DNA of 64,000 nt, taken from assembly GCF_035481675.1 (NCBI RefSeq), contig NZ_JAYJJW010000001.1, forward strand, positions 1,674,001 through 1,738,000. Reading direction: 5' to 3'. The notes beneath the pieces were generated by a model. That model was not told where the DNA came from. It saw only the letters and a list, made by a program, of their open reading frames with translations, and made no database searches. Numbering within the stretch: position 1 is the stretch's first letter; every line of letters begins with the position of its first letter. This document shows positions 52,216 through 59,724 of this stretch, piece after piece. The position numbers and the translations under genes are program-made. The stretch comes from Alteriqipengyuania_B sp035481675 (lineage in GTDB: Bacteria; Pseudomonadota; Alphaproteobacteria; Sphingomonadales; Sphingomonadaceae).

Positions 52216-52889
52216 CCGCGCCTACCATCGTTTATGAAGACGGCGAGGCGCTGGTCATCGACAAGCCCGCCGGTCTTTCCATCGAGCGTCCGCGCAAGGG
52301 CGGCGCCTCGCTCGAGGATTATCTCGAGGATCTAAAGCTGGGATTCCAGCGGCCGCCGGTCGCGGTTCACCGGCTGGATACCGATACGTCGGGCTGCCTG
52401 CTGCTGGCCCGCAATCCCAAGGCGCTGAAGCGCTTCAACCGCGCTTTCGAAGAGCGGCAGGTCGCCAAGAGCTATATCGGCCTCGTCGCCGGGGAACTGA
52501 CGGAGGACGACGGCACGATCGAGCTGGCGCTCGCCAAGGTAAGCTCGGCAGAGCGCGGCTGGCGCATGATCGCGGCGAAGAAAGGCAAGCCTTCGATCAC
52601 CCATTGGGAGCGGATCGGACGCGGCGAGAGCGCCGCCGGTCCCTTCTCGATCGTCCGCTTTCGGCCAGTGACTGGGCGCACGCACCAGATCCGCATCCAT
52701 GCGCTCGCAGGACTCGGTGCCGCGCTGCTCGGCGATCCGGTCTATGGTACAACCGGGGGCAGCGGCAAGGACGCGCCGCGCACGATGTTGCACGCCGAAT
52801 CGCTGGAAGTGACGCACGAAGGCAAGACGCCCATCCTTGCCCGCGCGCCGCTCCCCGCCGATTTCACGGCGCTCGGCGTCGCCGTGTGA
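52212..52889 (+). CDS. RluA-family pseudouridine synthase
   Basis: A 225-residue RNA pseudouridine synthase without an S4 domain. The catalytic aspartate is in HRLDTDTSGCLLLARN; RPVTGRTHQIRIHA and GDPVYG are the other family motifs. The target (23S rRNA or tRNA) cannot be assigned. ATG overlaps the pabBC stop by 4 nt. Confidence 0.92.
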   Translation: MTAPTIVYEDGEALVIDKPAGLSIERPRKGGASLEDYLEDLKLGFQRPPVAVHRLDTDTSGCLLLARNPKALKRFNRAFEERQVAKSYIGLVAGELTEDDGTIELALAKVSSAERGWRMIAAKKGKPSITHWERIGRGESAAGPFSIVRFRPVTGRTHQIRIHALAGLGAALLGDPVYGTTGGSGKDAPRTMLHAESLEVTHEGKTPILARAPLPADFTALGVAV

Positions 52890-52896
52890 CGCCGCC

Positions 52897-53316
52897 GTGA
52901 CCGATGCGGAGAAAGAGGCCGTCATCGCCCGCGCCCATGCGCTGGCGGAGGAGGCCTTCCTCGCCGGCAGCGGTCCCGGCGGGCAGAACGCCAACAAGGT
53001 CGCCACCACGGTGCAGTTGCGGGTCAACGCCTATGCGCTACGCCTGCCGCAATTTGCCTTCCGCCGCCTGCAGAACATTGCCGGAAGCAAGCTGACCGAT
53101 GCGGGCGAAATCCTCGTCACCGCACGGAGCCACCGGACGCAGGATGCCAACCGGGGCGAAGCGCGCGACAAGCTGGAAGACCTGCTGACCGAAGCGATGA
53201 CCCCACCCAAGCGGCGCGCGCGCACCCGCCTCAACCGGGTCGGCAAGACCCAGCGCCTGAAGGCGAAGAAGGAACGCGGGGAGATCAAGGCGCGGCGGGG
53301 CAAGGTGGACTGGTAG
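52897..53316 (+). CDS. arfB: Peptidyl-tRNA hydrolase ArfB
   Basis: A 139-residue ribosome-rescue factor that releases peptides from stalled ribosomes. The GGQ motif is in GSGPGGQNANKVATTVQLR and the basic tail that enters the empty mRNA channel is present (RRARTRLNRVGKTQRLKAKKER). The start is GTG at 52897, 7 nt after the pseudouridine synthase stop. Third gene of the pabBC unit. Confidence 0.93.
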   Translation: MTDAEKEAVIARAHALAEEAFLAGSGPGGQNANKVATTVQLRVNAYALRLPQFAFRRLQNIAGSKLTDAGEILVTARSHRTQDANRGEARDKLEDLLTEAMTPPKRRARTRLNRVGKTQRLKAKKERGEIKARRGKVDW

Positions 53317-53463
53317 GGCCATAGCTGCCTTTCCGGCCTCCCTTCGCGCTTGACTTTCGCGCCGGAATCACCCAATTGCGCGCCCGAACTGGCGGTGCCC
53401 TCGCGCGCCGCCTGTCGTTTTTTGGCCAATGCGATGGCCCACCAGGAAACTTAGGAACACGCC

Positions 53464-53631
53464 ATGGCGAAGCCTGCAACCGTCAAGATCAAGCTGGTCT
53501 CCACCGCCGACACCGGCTTCTTCTACGTCACGCGCAAGAACCCGCGCAACACGACCGAGAAGATGACCTTCCGCAAGTACGACCCCGTCGTGCGCAAGCA
53601 CGTCGAGTTCAAGGAAGCGAAGATCAAGTAA
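53464..53631 (+). CDS. rpmG: 50S ribosomal protein L33
   Basis: A 55-residue ribosomal protein: starts MAKPATVKIKLVSTADTGFF and ends with KHVEFKEAKIK. It is the cysteine-free form, so zinc-independent. TTAGGAACAC precedes the ATG. A good -35 word TTGACT is at 53350-53355 but no convincing -10 follows. Confidence 0.97.
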   Translation: MAKPATVKIKLVSTADTGFFYVTRKNPRNTTEKMTFRKYDPVVRKHVEFKEAKIK

Positions 53632-53727
53632 GCCACCCTTTCGTTGGCAGGATCGCGTGCCAAGATTAACGGTGGGAACTCGGGCAGTTCAGTGCGAGTT
53701 CAAGCCCGAATTCCTAAGGATACGGGC

Positions 53728-54384
53728 ATGACCAGAAAACTCTTCAGCAATACCCGCCTGGCCGCGATTCTTGCGGCTTTCGGCGTTGCATCCGCTCCCG
53801 CAGCCTACCTGGCACTCCCCCAGGCTGCCCATGCACAGCAGGCCTCCCAGATCGACCAGGTGGTCGCCGCCCTGCGCGGCATCACCACGATGAAGGCCAA
53901 TTTCACGCAGGCCGATCGCAACGGCCAGCGCGTGTCCGGCGTGCTCACGCTGAAGCGCCCGGGCCGCATCCGCTTCCAGTACGAAGAAGGCGTGCCGCTG
54001 CTGATCGTGTCCGACGGCAAGGCGATGACGCTGGTCGATTACGAAGTCCGCCAGGTCGAACGCTGGCCGATCAGCGACAGCCCGCTGGGCGCCCTGCTCG
54101 ATCCCAGCCGCGACGTGAAGCGCTATGGTACCATGAAGTCGACCGGCAACCCGAACGTGCTTAGCGTCGAGGTCAAGGATTCGAGCAAGCCCGAATTCGG
54201 CACCATCACGCTGGTCTTCGTGAAGAAGGCAAGCGCGCCGGGCGGGCTGGAGCTCGTCAGCTGGGTCGCGCTCGATTCGCAGAACAAGCGCACCACCGTG
54301 CGGCTGACGAATCAGCGCTACGGGATGAGCGTGTCGGACCGTACGTTCACCTACACCGACCCGCGCCGCTCGGGTCGTCGCTAG
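53728..54384 (+). CDS. lolA: Outer-membrane lipoprotein carrier LolA
   Basis: A 218-residue periplasmic chaperone that carries lipoproteins from the inner to the outer membrane. Signal peptide ends AAHAQ. Core features: LRGITTMKANFTQADRNG, GVLTLKRPGRIRFQYE, LLIVSDGKAMTLVDYE and RWPISDSPLGALLD. CTAAGGA lies before the ATG at 53728. Its leader contains an imperfect 10-bp hairpin (53676-53713). Confidence 0.94.
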   Translation: MTRKLFSNTRLAAILAAFGVASAPAAYLALPQAAHAQQASQIDQVVAALRGITTMKANFTQADRNGQRVSGVLTLKRPGRIRFQYEEGVPLLIVSDGKAMTLVDYEVRQVERWPISDSPLGALLDPSRDVKRYGTMKSTGNPNVLSVEVKDSSKPEFGTITLVFVKKASAPGGLELVSWVALDSQNKRTTVRLTNQRYGMSVSDRTFTYTDPRRSGRR

Positions 54385-54480
54385 GGGCACTCGCTTCGTC
54401 CGCCAGATGCACGAAATACGCGGTAATCCGCAGGCTTCGTTCATCCGTCTGTCAGCGTCGTGTCGTTAATTTACAAAACT

Positions 54481-54609
54481 CAAGACGGCATTCCTGGCGG
54501 GTTTCCCCCCTGTTGCCTGCCAATCTTCGGTACCGTCTTGCACAAGCGTGACGAACGCACAGTGGACCCCCATCCCAATGCCCCCGGGATGGGGGTTTAT
54601 TGTTTTTGA
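54481..54609 (+). ncRNA. Candidate structured small RNA with C-rich loops
   Basis: A 129-nt non-coding stretch between lolA and xth folds well on paper. CAAGACGG (54481-54488) pairs exactly with CCGTCTTG (54533-54540). Inside, TGGCGGG pairs with CCTGCCA and exposes a loop containing CCCCCC. A strong terminator whose loop is also C-rich closes the 3' end. C-rich loops that match Shine-Dalgarno sequences are a hallmark of several alphaproteobacterial small RNA families. TAATTT at 54467 is a weak -10 candidate. It could instead be the long 3' UTR of lolA. Confidence 0.4.
54566..54609 (+). terminator. Strong Rho-independent terminator
   Basis: A perfect 11-bp stem (ACCCCCATCCC / GGGATGGGGGT) with loop AATGCCCCC is followed by TTATTGTTTTT. 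It lies 180 bp past lolA and 43 bp before xth, so it ends either a long lolA transcript or a separate small RNA. Confidence 0.9.
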
Positions 54610-54651
54610 AGGTGGTTGTGCCTTTCGCCGGCGTTGCCTAACCACGCGCGC

Positions 54652-55449
54652 ATGGTCTCAGTCGCTACCTGGAACATCAATTCCGTCCGCCTTCGGATGC
54701 CCATCGTCGAGCGGTTCCTGCAAGAGGAAGCGCCTGACGTGCTGTGCCTGCAGGAAATCAAGTGCGAGGAGCACCTGTTCCCCTACGACGCCTTCCGCGC
54801 TGCGGGTTACGAACACATGGCGGTGCACGGGCAGAAGGGATACCACGGCGTCGCCACGGTCAGCAAAATCCCGCTCGCCGAATTCTCCCGCCACGACTGG
54901 CAGGACAACGGCGAAGCGCGCCACGTGGGGGTGGAACTGACCGAAGGCCCGGCGAAGGGCGTGGTGATCGAGAACGTCTATATCCCCGCAGGCGGGGACG
55001 AGCCGGACCGGGAGAAAAACCCCAAGTTCGGCCAGAAGCTCGACTTCCTCGGCCGCATGACGCGCTGGGCCGATGCCATCGACCGGCCCACGCTGATCGT
55101 CGGCGATTTCAACATCGCGCCGCTCGAAAGCGATGTGTGGAACCACAAGCAGCTGCTCAAGGTCGTCAGCCACACGCCGATCGAGGTGGAGACGCTGCAA
55201 CGGTTCAAGGATGCGCACGGCTGGACCGATATCGGGCGCGAGCACATCCTGGATCCGGAGCGCTATTACACCTGGTGGAGCTATCGCAATCGCGACCACA
55301 CGGCGAACGACCGTGGCCGCCGCCTCGATCACATGTGGGCGAGCCCGGATCTGGCGAAACAGGCGACCGGCCATCGCCTGCGCGAAGATGCGCGCGGGTG
55401 GGAAAAGCCGTCCGACCATATCCCGGTCATTACGGAGTTCACTCTCTGA
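54652..55449 (+). CDS. xth: Exodeoxyribonuclease III
   Basis: A 265-residue AP endonuclease/3'-5' exonuclease of the ExoIII family. It has TWNINSVRLR, CLQEIKCEE (metal-binding Glu), GYHGVAT, NVYIPAGGDE, VGDFNIAP (Asp/Asn) and the catalytic SDHIPV at the end. The ATG at 54652 gives MVSVATWNINSVR, the normal start. Its 3' end overlaps or abuts ribA. Confidence 0.95.
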   Translation: MVSVATWNINSVRLRMPIVERFLQEEAPDVLCLQEIKCEEHLFPYDAFRAAGYEHMAVHGQKGYHGVATVSKIPLAEFSRHDWQDNGEARHVGVELTEGPAKGVVIENVYIPAGGDEPDREKNPKFGQKLDFLGRMTRWADAIDRPTLIVGDFNIAPLESDVWNHKQLLKVVSHTPIEVETLQRFKDAHGWTDIGREHILDPERYYTWWSYRNRDHTANDRGRRLDHMWASPDLAKQATGHRLREDARGWEKPSDHIPVITEFTL

Positions 55450-56513
55450 CCGGCAGCGGCCCCTCGGCCTCGCGCCGGGCGGCGCAGGCGGTCGACGCGC
55501 TGCGCCACGGGTGGCCGATCGCTTTCAATGGCGGGCCGGTGTTGCTGCCCGTGGAAACCGCCGTCGCCCCTGCCGCACGTTCCGCCCGGATGCTGGTGTC
55601 GCACGCGCGGGCGGTGACGCTGAAGCTTGCCAACCAGCGCGAGGCCGCCTCACCCGAAGCCCCCGCGCTGATAGAGGGCGCGGACGGCTTCGACCTGCGC
55701 AGCGCGCTCCCGATCGCCGATCCCTCGCTCGACCTAGCCGCCCCGCTGAAAGGCCCCTTTCGCGCGCTCCCGATGGAATGGGCACAGGATGCGCGCGCGG
55801 CGATGGAGCTTGCACGGATCGCAGGCATCCTGCCCGCCTTCATGGTCGATCCCGAAAAAGCGGGCGAGGCCCAGCCGGTGGCGGCCAGCGACCTCGATGC
55901 GCTGGCCGAAGCCGGCCGCCTGTTCATCGCGACCCGCGCCCGCCTGCCCGTGAGCGCGGCGGAGGATGCCGAGATCGTCGCCTTCCGCAAGGCCGACGAC
56001 ATGCGGGAACATGTGGCGCTGGTGATCGGCGAGCCGAGCGGACAGGCGCCGCTGGTCCGCCTGCATTCGGAGTGCCTAACAGGCGACGTCCTTGCCAGCC
56101 TGAAATGCGATTGCGGGCCGCAGCTTGATGCCGCCCTCCACGCGATGGCGGACACCGCGCGGGCGGGCGGCTGGGGCGTACTCCTTTACCTGCGCCAGGA
56201 GGGACGCGGCATCGGGCTGGTCAACAAGTTGCGCGCCTACCGCCTGCAGGACATGGGCTTCGACACGGTGGAAGCAAATCAGCGGCTGGGCCTGCCGGAC
56301 GAAGCGCGCGATTTCGCCACCGCCGCACGCATGCTCGACCTGCTCGGCATCGGCGAGGTGCGGTTGATGACCAACAACCTGCGCAAGGTCGTGGCGCTGG
56401 AAGCCGCAGGGGTTCAGGTGACCGAGCGCGTGCCCCACCAGCTGCCCGACAATCCGCACAATGCCCGCTACCTCGCCACCAAGCGCGACAAGTCCGGTCA
56501 TTTGCTGCGCTGA
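55398..56513 (+). CDS. ribA: GTP cyclohydrolase II
   Basis: First step of riboflavin synthesis: opens GTP to the diaminopyrimidine. The catalytic C-terminal domain has the zinc cysteines in ECLTGDVLASLKCDCG, the EGRGIGLVNKLRAY loop and LMTNNLRKV. An N-terminal extension of about 170 residues is usual in this lineage. The start is unclear: homologue-like sequence begins near ALRHGWPIAF (about 55500) and no ATG, GTG or TTG lies between the xth stop and that point. The GTG at 55398, overlapping xth by 52 nt, is given; CTG at 55446 is an alternative. Confidence 0.9.
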   Translation: MGKAVRPYPGHYGVHSLTGSGPSASRRAAQAVDALRHGWPIAFNGGPVLLPVETAVAPAARSARMLVSHARAVTLKLANQREAASPEAPALIEGADGFDLRSALPIADPSLDLAAPLKGPFRALPMEWAQDARAAMELARIAGILPAFMVDPEKAGEAQPVAASDLDALAEAGRLFIATRARLPVSAAEDAEIVAFRKADDMREHVALVIGEPSGQAPLVRLHSECLTGDVLASLKCDCGPQLDAALHAMADTARAGGWGVLLYLRQEGRGIGLVNKLRAYRLQDMGFDTVEANQRLGLPDEARDFATAARMLDLLGIGEVRLMTNNLRKVVALEAAGVQVTERVPHQLPDNPHNARYLATKRDKSGHLLR

Positions 56514-56576
56514 CGGCGGAACCGCTTTCCATCGGGCGGCAGTCGGCATAGGCTTTCCGGCGGGAAGGAATTTGCC

Positions 56577-57287
56577 ATGGTTCGCTGGATGTTAGTTTGC
56601 GCAGCCTCGCTGCTACTGGTTGCCAACACCGCTCAGGATAGCTGGGCCTTGCTCGAAGAAGGGCGCGATGCCGAAGCGCTCGAACAGGCAACCCAGGCTT
56701 CTGCGGAAGGTAACGCCGAAGCCTTTGCCGTGCTGGGCACAATCTACGAGGACGGGCGCGGCGTCGCTCCGGACGAGGACAAGGCGGCCGCATTCTACAA
56801 ACAGGGCGCCGCGATGGGCGATCCCTATGCGCAGTGGCGCCTCGGCGTGATGATCGATCTCGGCCAGTCCAAGGGCACGCCGAAAGACGCGGTCGCCTTG
56901 TTCGAGAAAGCCGCCGCTGCGGGCAATACCAGCGCCATGGCCAGCCTTGCGGTGATGCATGCGTCGGGTCGCGGAGTGCCGCAGAATTTCGACAAGGCCT
57001 GGGAGCTTTACGAGCGAACGGCGCGCGCCGGCGAGCCGCATGGCCTGTTCGGCCTCGGCGTGATGCATATCAATGGCGAAGGGCGCCCGGCAGATAACCT
57101 CGCGGCATCAGCGTGCTGGCTGGTCGCAGGTCTCGAGGGAAGCGAAGCTGCTCGCGATGCGATAGTCCAGGTCGGCCCGCAGCTTTCCGAAGCCCAGCTC
57201 GAAAGGCTTGTTCCGGATGCGCGCAAGATCGCGCAGCAGTACGGTTTCGAACGGGCGCTGGCAGAACTGGCGGAAATGGACCGCTGA
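56577..57287 (+). CDS. Exported Sel1-repeat protein
   Basis: A 236-residue protein with an N-terminal signal or anchor (LVCAASLLLVANTA) and about five Sel1-like repeats. They are seen in GTIYEDGRGVAPDEDKAAAFY, RLGVMIDLGQ, AVMHASGRGVPQNFDKA and GVMHINGEGRPADN. Sel1 proteins act as interaction scaffolds; partners unknown. GGGAAGGAA lies before the ATG. Convergent with psd, 3 bp apart. Confidence 0.85.
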   Translation: MVRWMLVCAASLLLVANTAQDSWALLEEGRDAEALEQATQASAEGNAEAFAVLGTIYEDGRGVAPDEDKAAAFYKQGAAMGDPYAQWRLGVMIDLGQSKGTPKDAVALFEKAAAAGNTSAMASLAVMHASGRGVPQNFDKAWELYERTARAGEPHGLFGLGVMHINGEGRPADNLAASACWLVAGLEGSEAARDAIVQVGPQLSEAQLERLVPDARKIAQQYGFERALAELAEMDR

Positions 57288-57290
57288 ACC

Positions 57291-58136
57291 TCACGTCCGT
57301 ACAGCCAGCGCCTCGCCCATGCGGGTGGGAGTCCCGGCCTCGAAGCGGTCTTCGAAGCGTAACCGGCCTTCCTCGAACAGCAGGATGACGGTGGAACCCA
57401 GCAGGAAGCGGCCCATTTCGTCGCCTGCCTTCAGCGTCGGGGCCTCGCTGCCCGTGTAGTCCTGGCTCACCACCCGCTTGCCGTGCGGTTCAACGAGCCC
57501 GCCCCACACGGTCTCGATGCTAGCGACGATCATCGCGCCCACCATCACGCTGGCCACGGTGCCAAGCGGCGTGTCGAAGATGCACACGAGCCGCTCGTTG
57601 CGGGCGAATAGCTGGTCGAGCCCGTCGGCGGTCGCGGTGTTCACGCTGAAAAGGTCGCCCGGCACGTAGATCGTGCGCCGCAAGGTTCCGTCCACCGGCA
57701 TGTGGACCCGGTGGTAGTCGCGCGGCGAGAGGTAGATCGTGGCGAAGTCGCCTTGCGCGAACCGGCCCGCCAATTCCGCATCGCCGCCCAGCAGGGCCTG
57801 CGCGGTGTAGTCGCGCCGCTTGGCCTGCACGATGCGGCCGTCGGTGATCCGGCCGAGCTGGCTGATCGCGCCGTCGGCCGGGCACAGCACATGGCTTGCG
57901 GCATCGGCGAGCGGCCGGGCGCCGGGCTTCAGCGCGCGGGTGAAGAAGTCGTTGAAGCAGGTGTAATCGCCCGCCGGCCGTTCGGCTTCGCCCATGTCGA
58001 CATCGTAGGTGTCGATGAAGCGCCGGATCAGCCGGTCCTTCAGCCACGGGCGGGTGGAGCGGGCGATGCGCCCGGCAAAGCGGGACAGGCCCTGGTGGGG
58101 GGCCAGGTGTTGGGCGAGAATGAAGGGGCCTGTCAC
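57291..58136 (-). CDS. psd: Phosphatidylserine decarboxylase proenzyme
   Basis: Makes phosphatidylethanolamine. 281 residues. The self-cleavage site that forms the pyruvoyl group is FLLGSTVILLF, the catalytic aspartate/histidine region is CPADGAIS and DYHRVHMPVDG. The proposed start is GTG at 58136, with AGGTGA 7 nt upstream; both lie in a tandem 11-bp duplication. It follows the DksA-like gene with 7 nt between them. Its partner pssA is not in the window. Confidence 0.95.
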   Translation of the reverse strand: MTGPFILAQHLAPHQGLSRFAGRIARSTRPWLKDRLIRRFIDTYDVDMGEAERPAGDYTCFNDFFTRALKPGARPLADAASHVLCPADGAISQLGRITDGRIVQAKRRDYTAQALLGGDAELAGRFAQGDFATIYLSPRDYHRVHMPVDGTLRRTIYVPGDLFSVNTATADGLDQLFARNERLVCIFDTPLGTVASVMVGAMIVASIETVWGGLVEPHGKRVVSQDYTGSEAPTLKAGDEMGRFLLGSTVILLFEEGRLRFEDRFEAGTPTRMGEALAVRT

Positions 58137-58154
58137 CTGAGCTTCACCTGAGCT
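58133..58154. repeat. Tandem 11-bp duplication at the DksA-psd junction
   Basis: Two abutting identical copies of AGCTCAGGTGA (minus strand). The first ends with the TGA stop of the DksA-like gene and supplies an SD-like AGGTGA; the second supplies the GTG start of psd. Confidence 0.8.
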
Positions 58155-58410
58155 GGCTGTCCTTGCTGCCGCGCCGGTTTATCCCGGCGGCGCGGAACGC
58201 CTTATCGCGCAGCGACTGGCAGGTCACGCAGGTCTGCACACCGGGCAGGGCCTCGCGCCGCCGCTCGGGGATGTCCTCGCCGCATTCCTCGCAATATTCT
58301 GCGCTCTCGCGCGCGGAGGCGAGGCCTGCACGGGCGCGGGCCACCGCATCGCTGACCGTGTCGTCGATCTGTTCCTGAACCGCGCCGTCGCGCGACCATC
58401 CGCCTGCCAT
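58144..58410 (-). CDS. DksA/TraR-type C4 zinc finger protein
   Basis: An 88-residue small DksA/TraR-family protein. Four cysteines form the finger: C-E-E-C in EYCEECGEDIPERRR and C-V-T-C in VQTCVTCQS. The preceding helix (VQEQIDDTVSDAVARARAGL) is too short for the full coiled coil of DksA, so it resembles TraR or YbiI. It probably binds RNA polymerase. GGAGC lies before the ATG at 58410. Confidence 0.9.
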   Translation of the reverse strand: MAGGWSRDGAVQEQIDDTVSDAVARARAGLASARESAEYCEECGEDIPERRREALPGVQTCVTCQSLRDKAFRAAGINRRGSKDSQLR

Positions 58411-58457
58411 AATACGCTCCTCGCCCTTCGAACGGGCGAGCGGCAAGCGTCGTTCCC

Positions 58458-59450
58458 CTAGCGGATGCGTTCGTAGCGCTCGATCTGCGCGCCGAGCGTG
58501 TTCTCGCCCAGGCCGAGCGTGTCGCCCGACCAGTCGGCCACGAACAGCGTCTTGCGCGCACCGGGGGCCAGCCGCGCATCGTTGGCTGCGATGGTCAGCC
58601 CGGCGGAGCTGTTCTTGCGCCCTTCCGCGGCCACGGCGATCAGCGCGCCGTAGTTCTCCTTGTTCACGCCCTGCACGAACCAGTTGTTGGTGATCTGCCC
58701 GCGCGAACCGGCGGGAAGGTCGATCATGTAGTTGGTGCCCTGCCCGGCGCTGTCGTCGAAACTGTTGGAGGCAAGCTGGACGGTCGGCGTGCGGCTCTTG
58801 ACGTAGTGCCCGCCGCGCCCTTCCTCGAAGCGGCTGCGGGTGACGCGCAGCGCGCCGTAATCGCCGATATAGATCGAATGCGCGCAGCCGCCCGCGCCGT
58901 CGCAGGTGCCGAGGCGGGTGAAGGTCGATTTGTCGATCACGATCGTGCCGCTGGCATCGCGGGCGGACAGGATGCCCTGGTCGCTGTCGCGGAACCAGCT
59001 CTGCACCACGGTCAGGTTGCCCTTCTCGATCCGGATGCCGGCGCCGTTGAATTCACGCACGTGCATCCCGGCAAAGGTCAGGCCGGACACGGTGGCGCTG
59101 CGCCCGCGCAGGACCAGCGCCGCCTTGCCTTCACAGGTTTCCCCGTCGAAAACGGCGCGGCCCGGCTGTTCGGCCAGGTAGGATACGTCGCCCTTCGTCT
59201 GCACCGCGCACTGGCGATAGGCGCCCGGCGCGATGGCGATGCTGCCGGTATTGTCGCCGATGGCATCGACGGCATCCTGCAAGCGCTGGAAGCCCTGCCC
59301 GGTCTCCACCACGGTGAACGGTCCGGACGCCTGCGCTGCGGGCTGCGCGAGGAGCGCGGCTACAGGGATGGCGGCGACGGCAAGCGCGGCGACCACTCCG
59401 ATGAAGCGGAACTGCACGCGGGCGGGCGAATGCTGAGCGGACTTCTGCAT
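58458..59450 (-). CDS. Exported right-handed beta-helix protein
   Basis: A 330-residue exported protein. The signal or anchor helix is at residues 14-36. The rest is a parallel beta-helix with repeating strand-turn units (LVLRGRSATVSGLTFAGM, AGIRIEKGNLTVVQSWFRDS, GTIVIDKSTFTRL, ALRVTRSRFEEG). Such folds bind or cleave polysaccharides, but no pectate lyase active site was recognised. Two cysteine pairs may form disulfides. Its stop lies 47 bp before the DksA-like start. Confidence 0.8.
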   Translation of the reverse strand: MQKSAQHSPARVQFRFIGVVAALAVAAIPVAALLAQPAAQASGPFTVVETGQGFQRLQDAVDAIGDNTGSIAIAPGAYRQCAVQTKGDVSYLAEQPGRAVFDGETCEGKAALVLRGRSATVSGLTFAGMHVREFNGAGIRIEKGNLTVVQSWFRDSDQGILSARDASGTIVIDKSTFTRLGTCDGAGGCAHSIYIGDYGALRVTRSRFEEGRGGHYVKSRTPTVQLASNSFDDSAGQGTNYMIDLPAGSRGQITNNWFVQGVNKENYGALIAVAAEGRKNSSAGLTIAANDARLAPGARKTLFVADWSGDTLGLGENTLGAQIERYERIR

Positions 59451-59485
59451 GAGGCCCGGCTTAGGGAAAAAGGGTTAACGAGCCG

Positions 59486-59695
59486 CTAAGACTTGTCGGC
59501 CCCGTCTTTCGGGGGCCTACCGCGCCGCGCGGGCTGCGCAGCTTTCACCGGGATACCCCGCTTTTCCAGCGCCTCGCGCAGCAGCATCTCGATCTGCGCA
59601 TTGGCGCTGCGTAGCTCGCCTGCCGCCAGCCTCTCGACCGCGGCGTGCACGGCCGGGTCGAGACGCAAGGCAAAGGCTTTTTTGGATGCGGCCAC
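59486..59695 (-). CDS. Ribbon-helix-helix protein with basic tail
   Basis: A 69-residue Arc/MetJ-type RHH protein: KKAFALRLDPAVHAAVERLA forms the strand and first helix, SANAQIEMLLREALEKRG the second helix. The tail (ARRGRPPKDGADK) has an AT-hook-like core that suits AT-rich DNA. Often labelled HicB-like, but there is no HicA toxin. GTG start. It lies 29 bp after the SPFH gene and may regulate it through the AT-rich palindrome at 60650-60679. Confidence 0.85.
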   Translation of the reverse strand: MAASKKAFALRLDPAVHAAVERLAAGELRSANAQIEMLLREALEKRGIPVKAAQPARRGRPPKDGADKS

Positions 59696-59724
59696 GGGGT
59701 CATCTCACACGGCTGGGCCGGCGA

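Noticed and set aside
53350..53378. rpmG promoter
   Set aside because: TTGACT is a good -35 word, but no acceptable -10 lies at 16-18 bp, so it was not listed as a feature.
59486..59695. HicAB toxin-antitoxin system
   Set aside because: Only an RHH protein is present; no HicA-like double-stranded RNA-binding toxin was found on either strand nearby.
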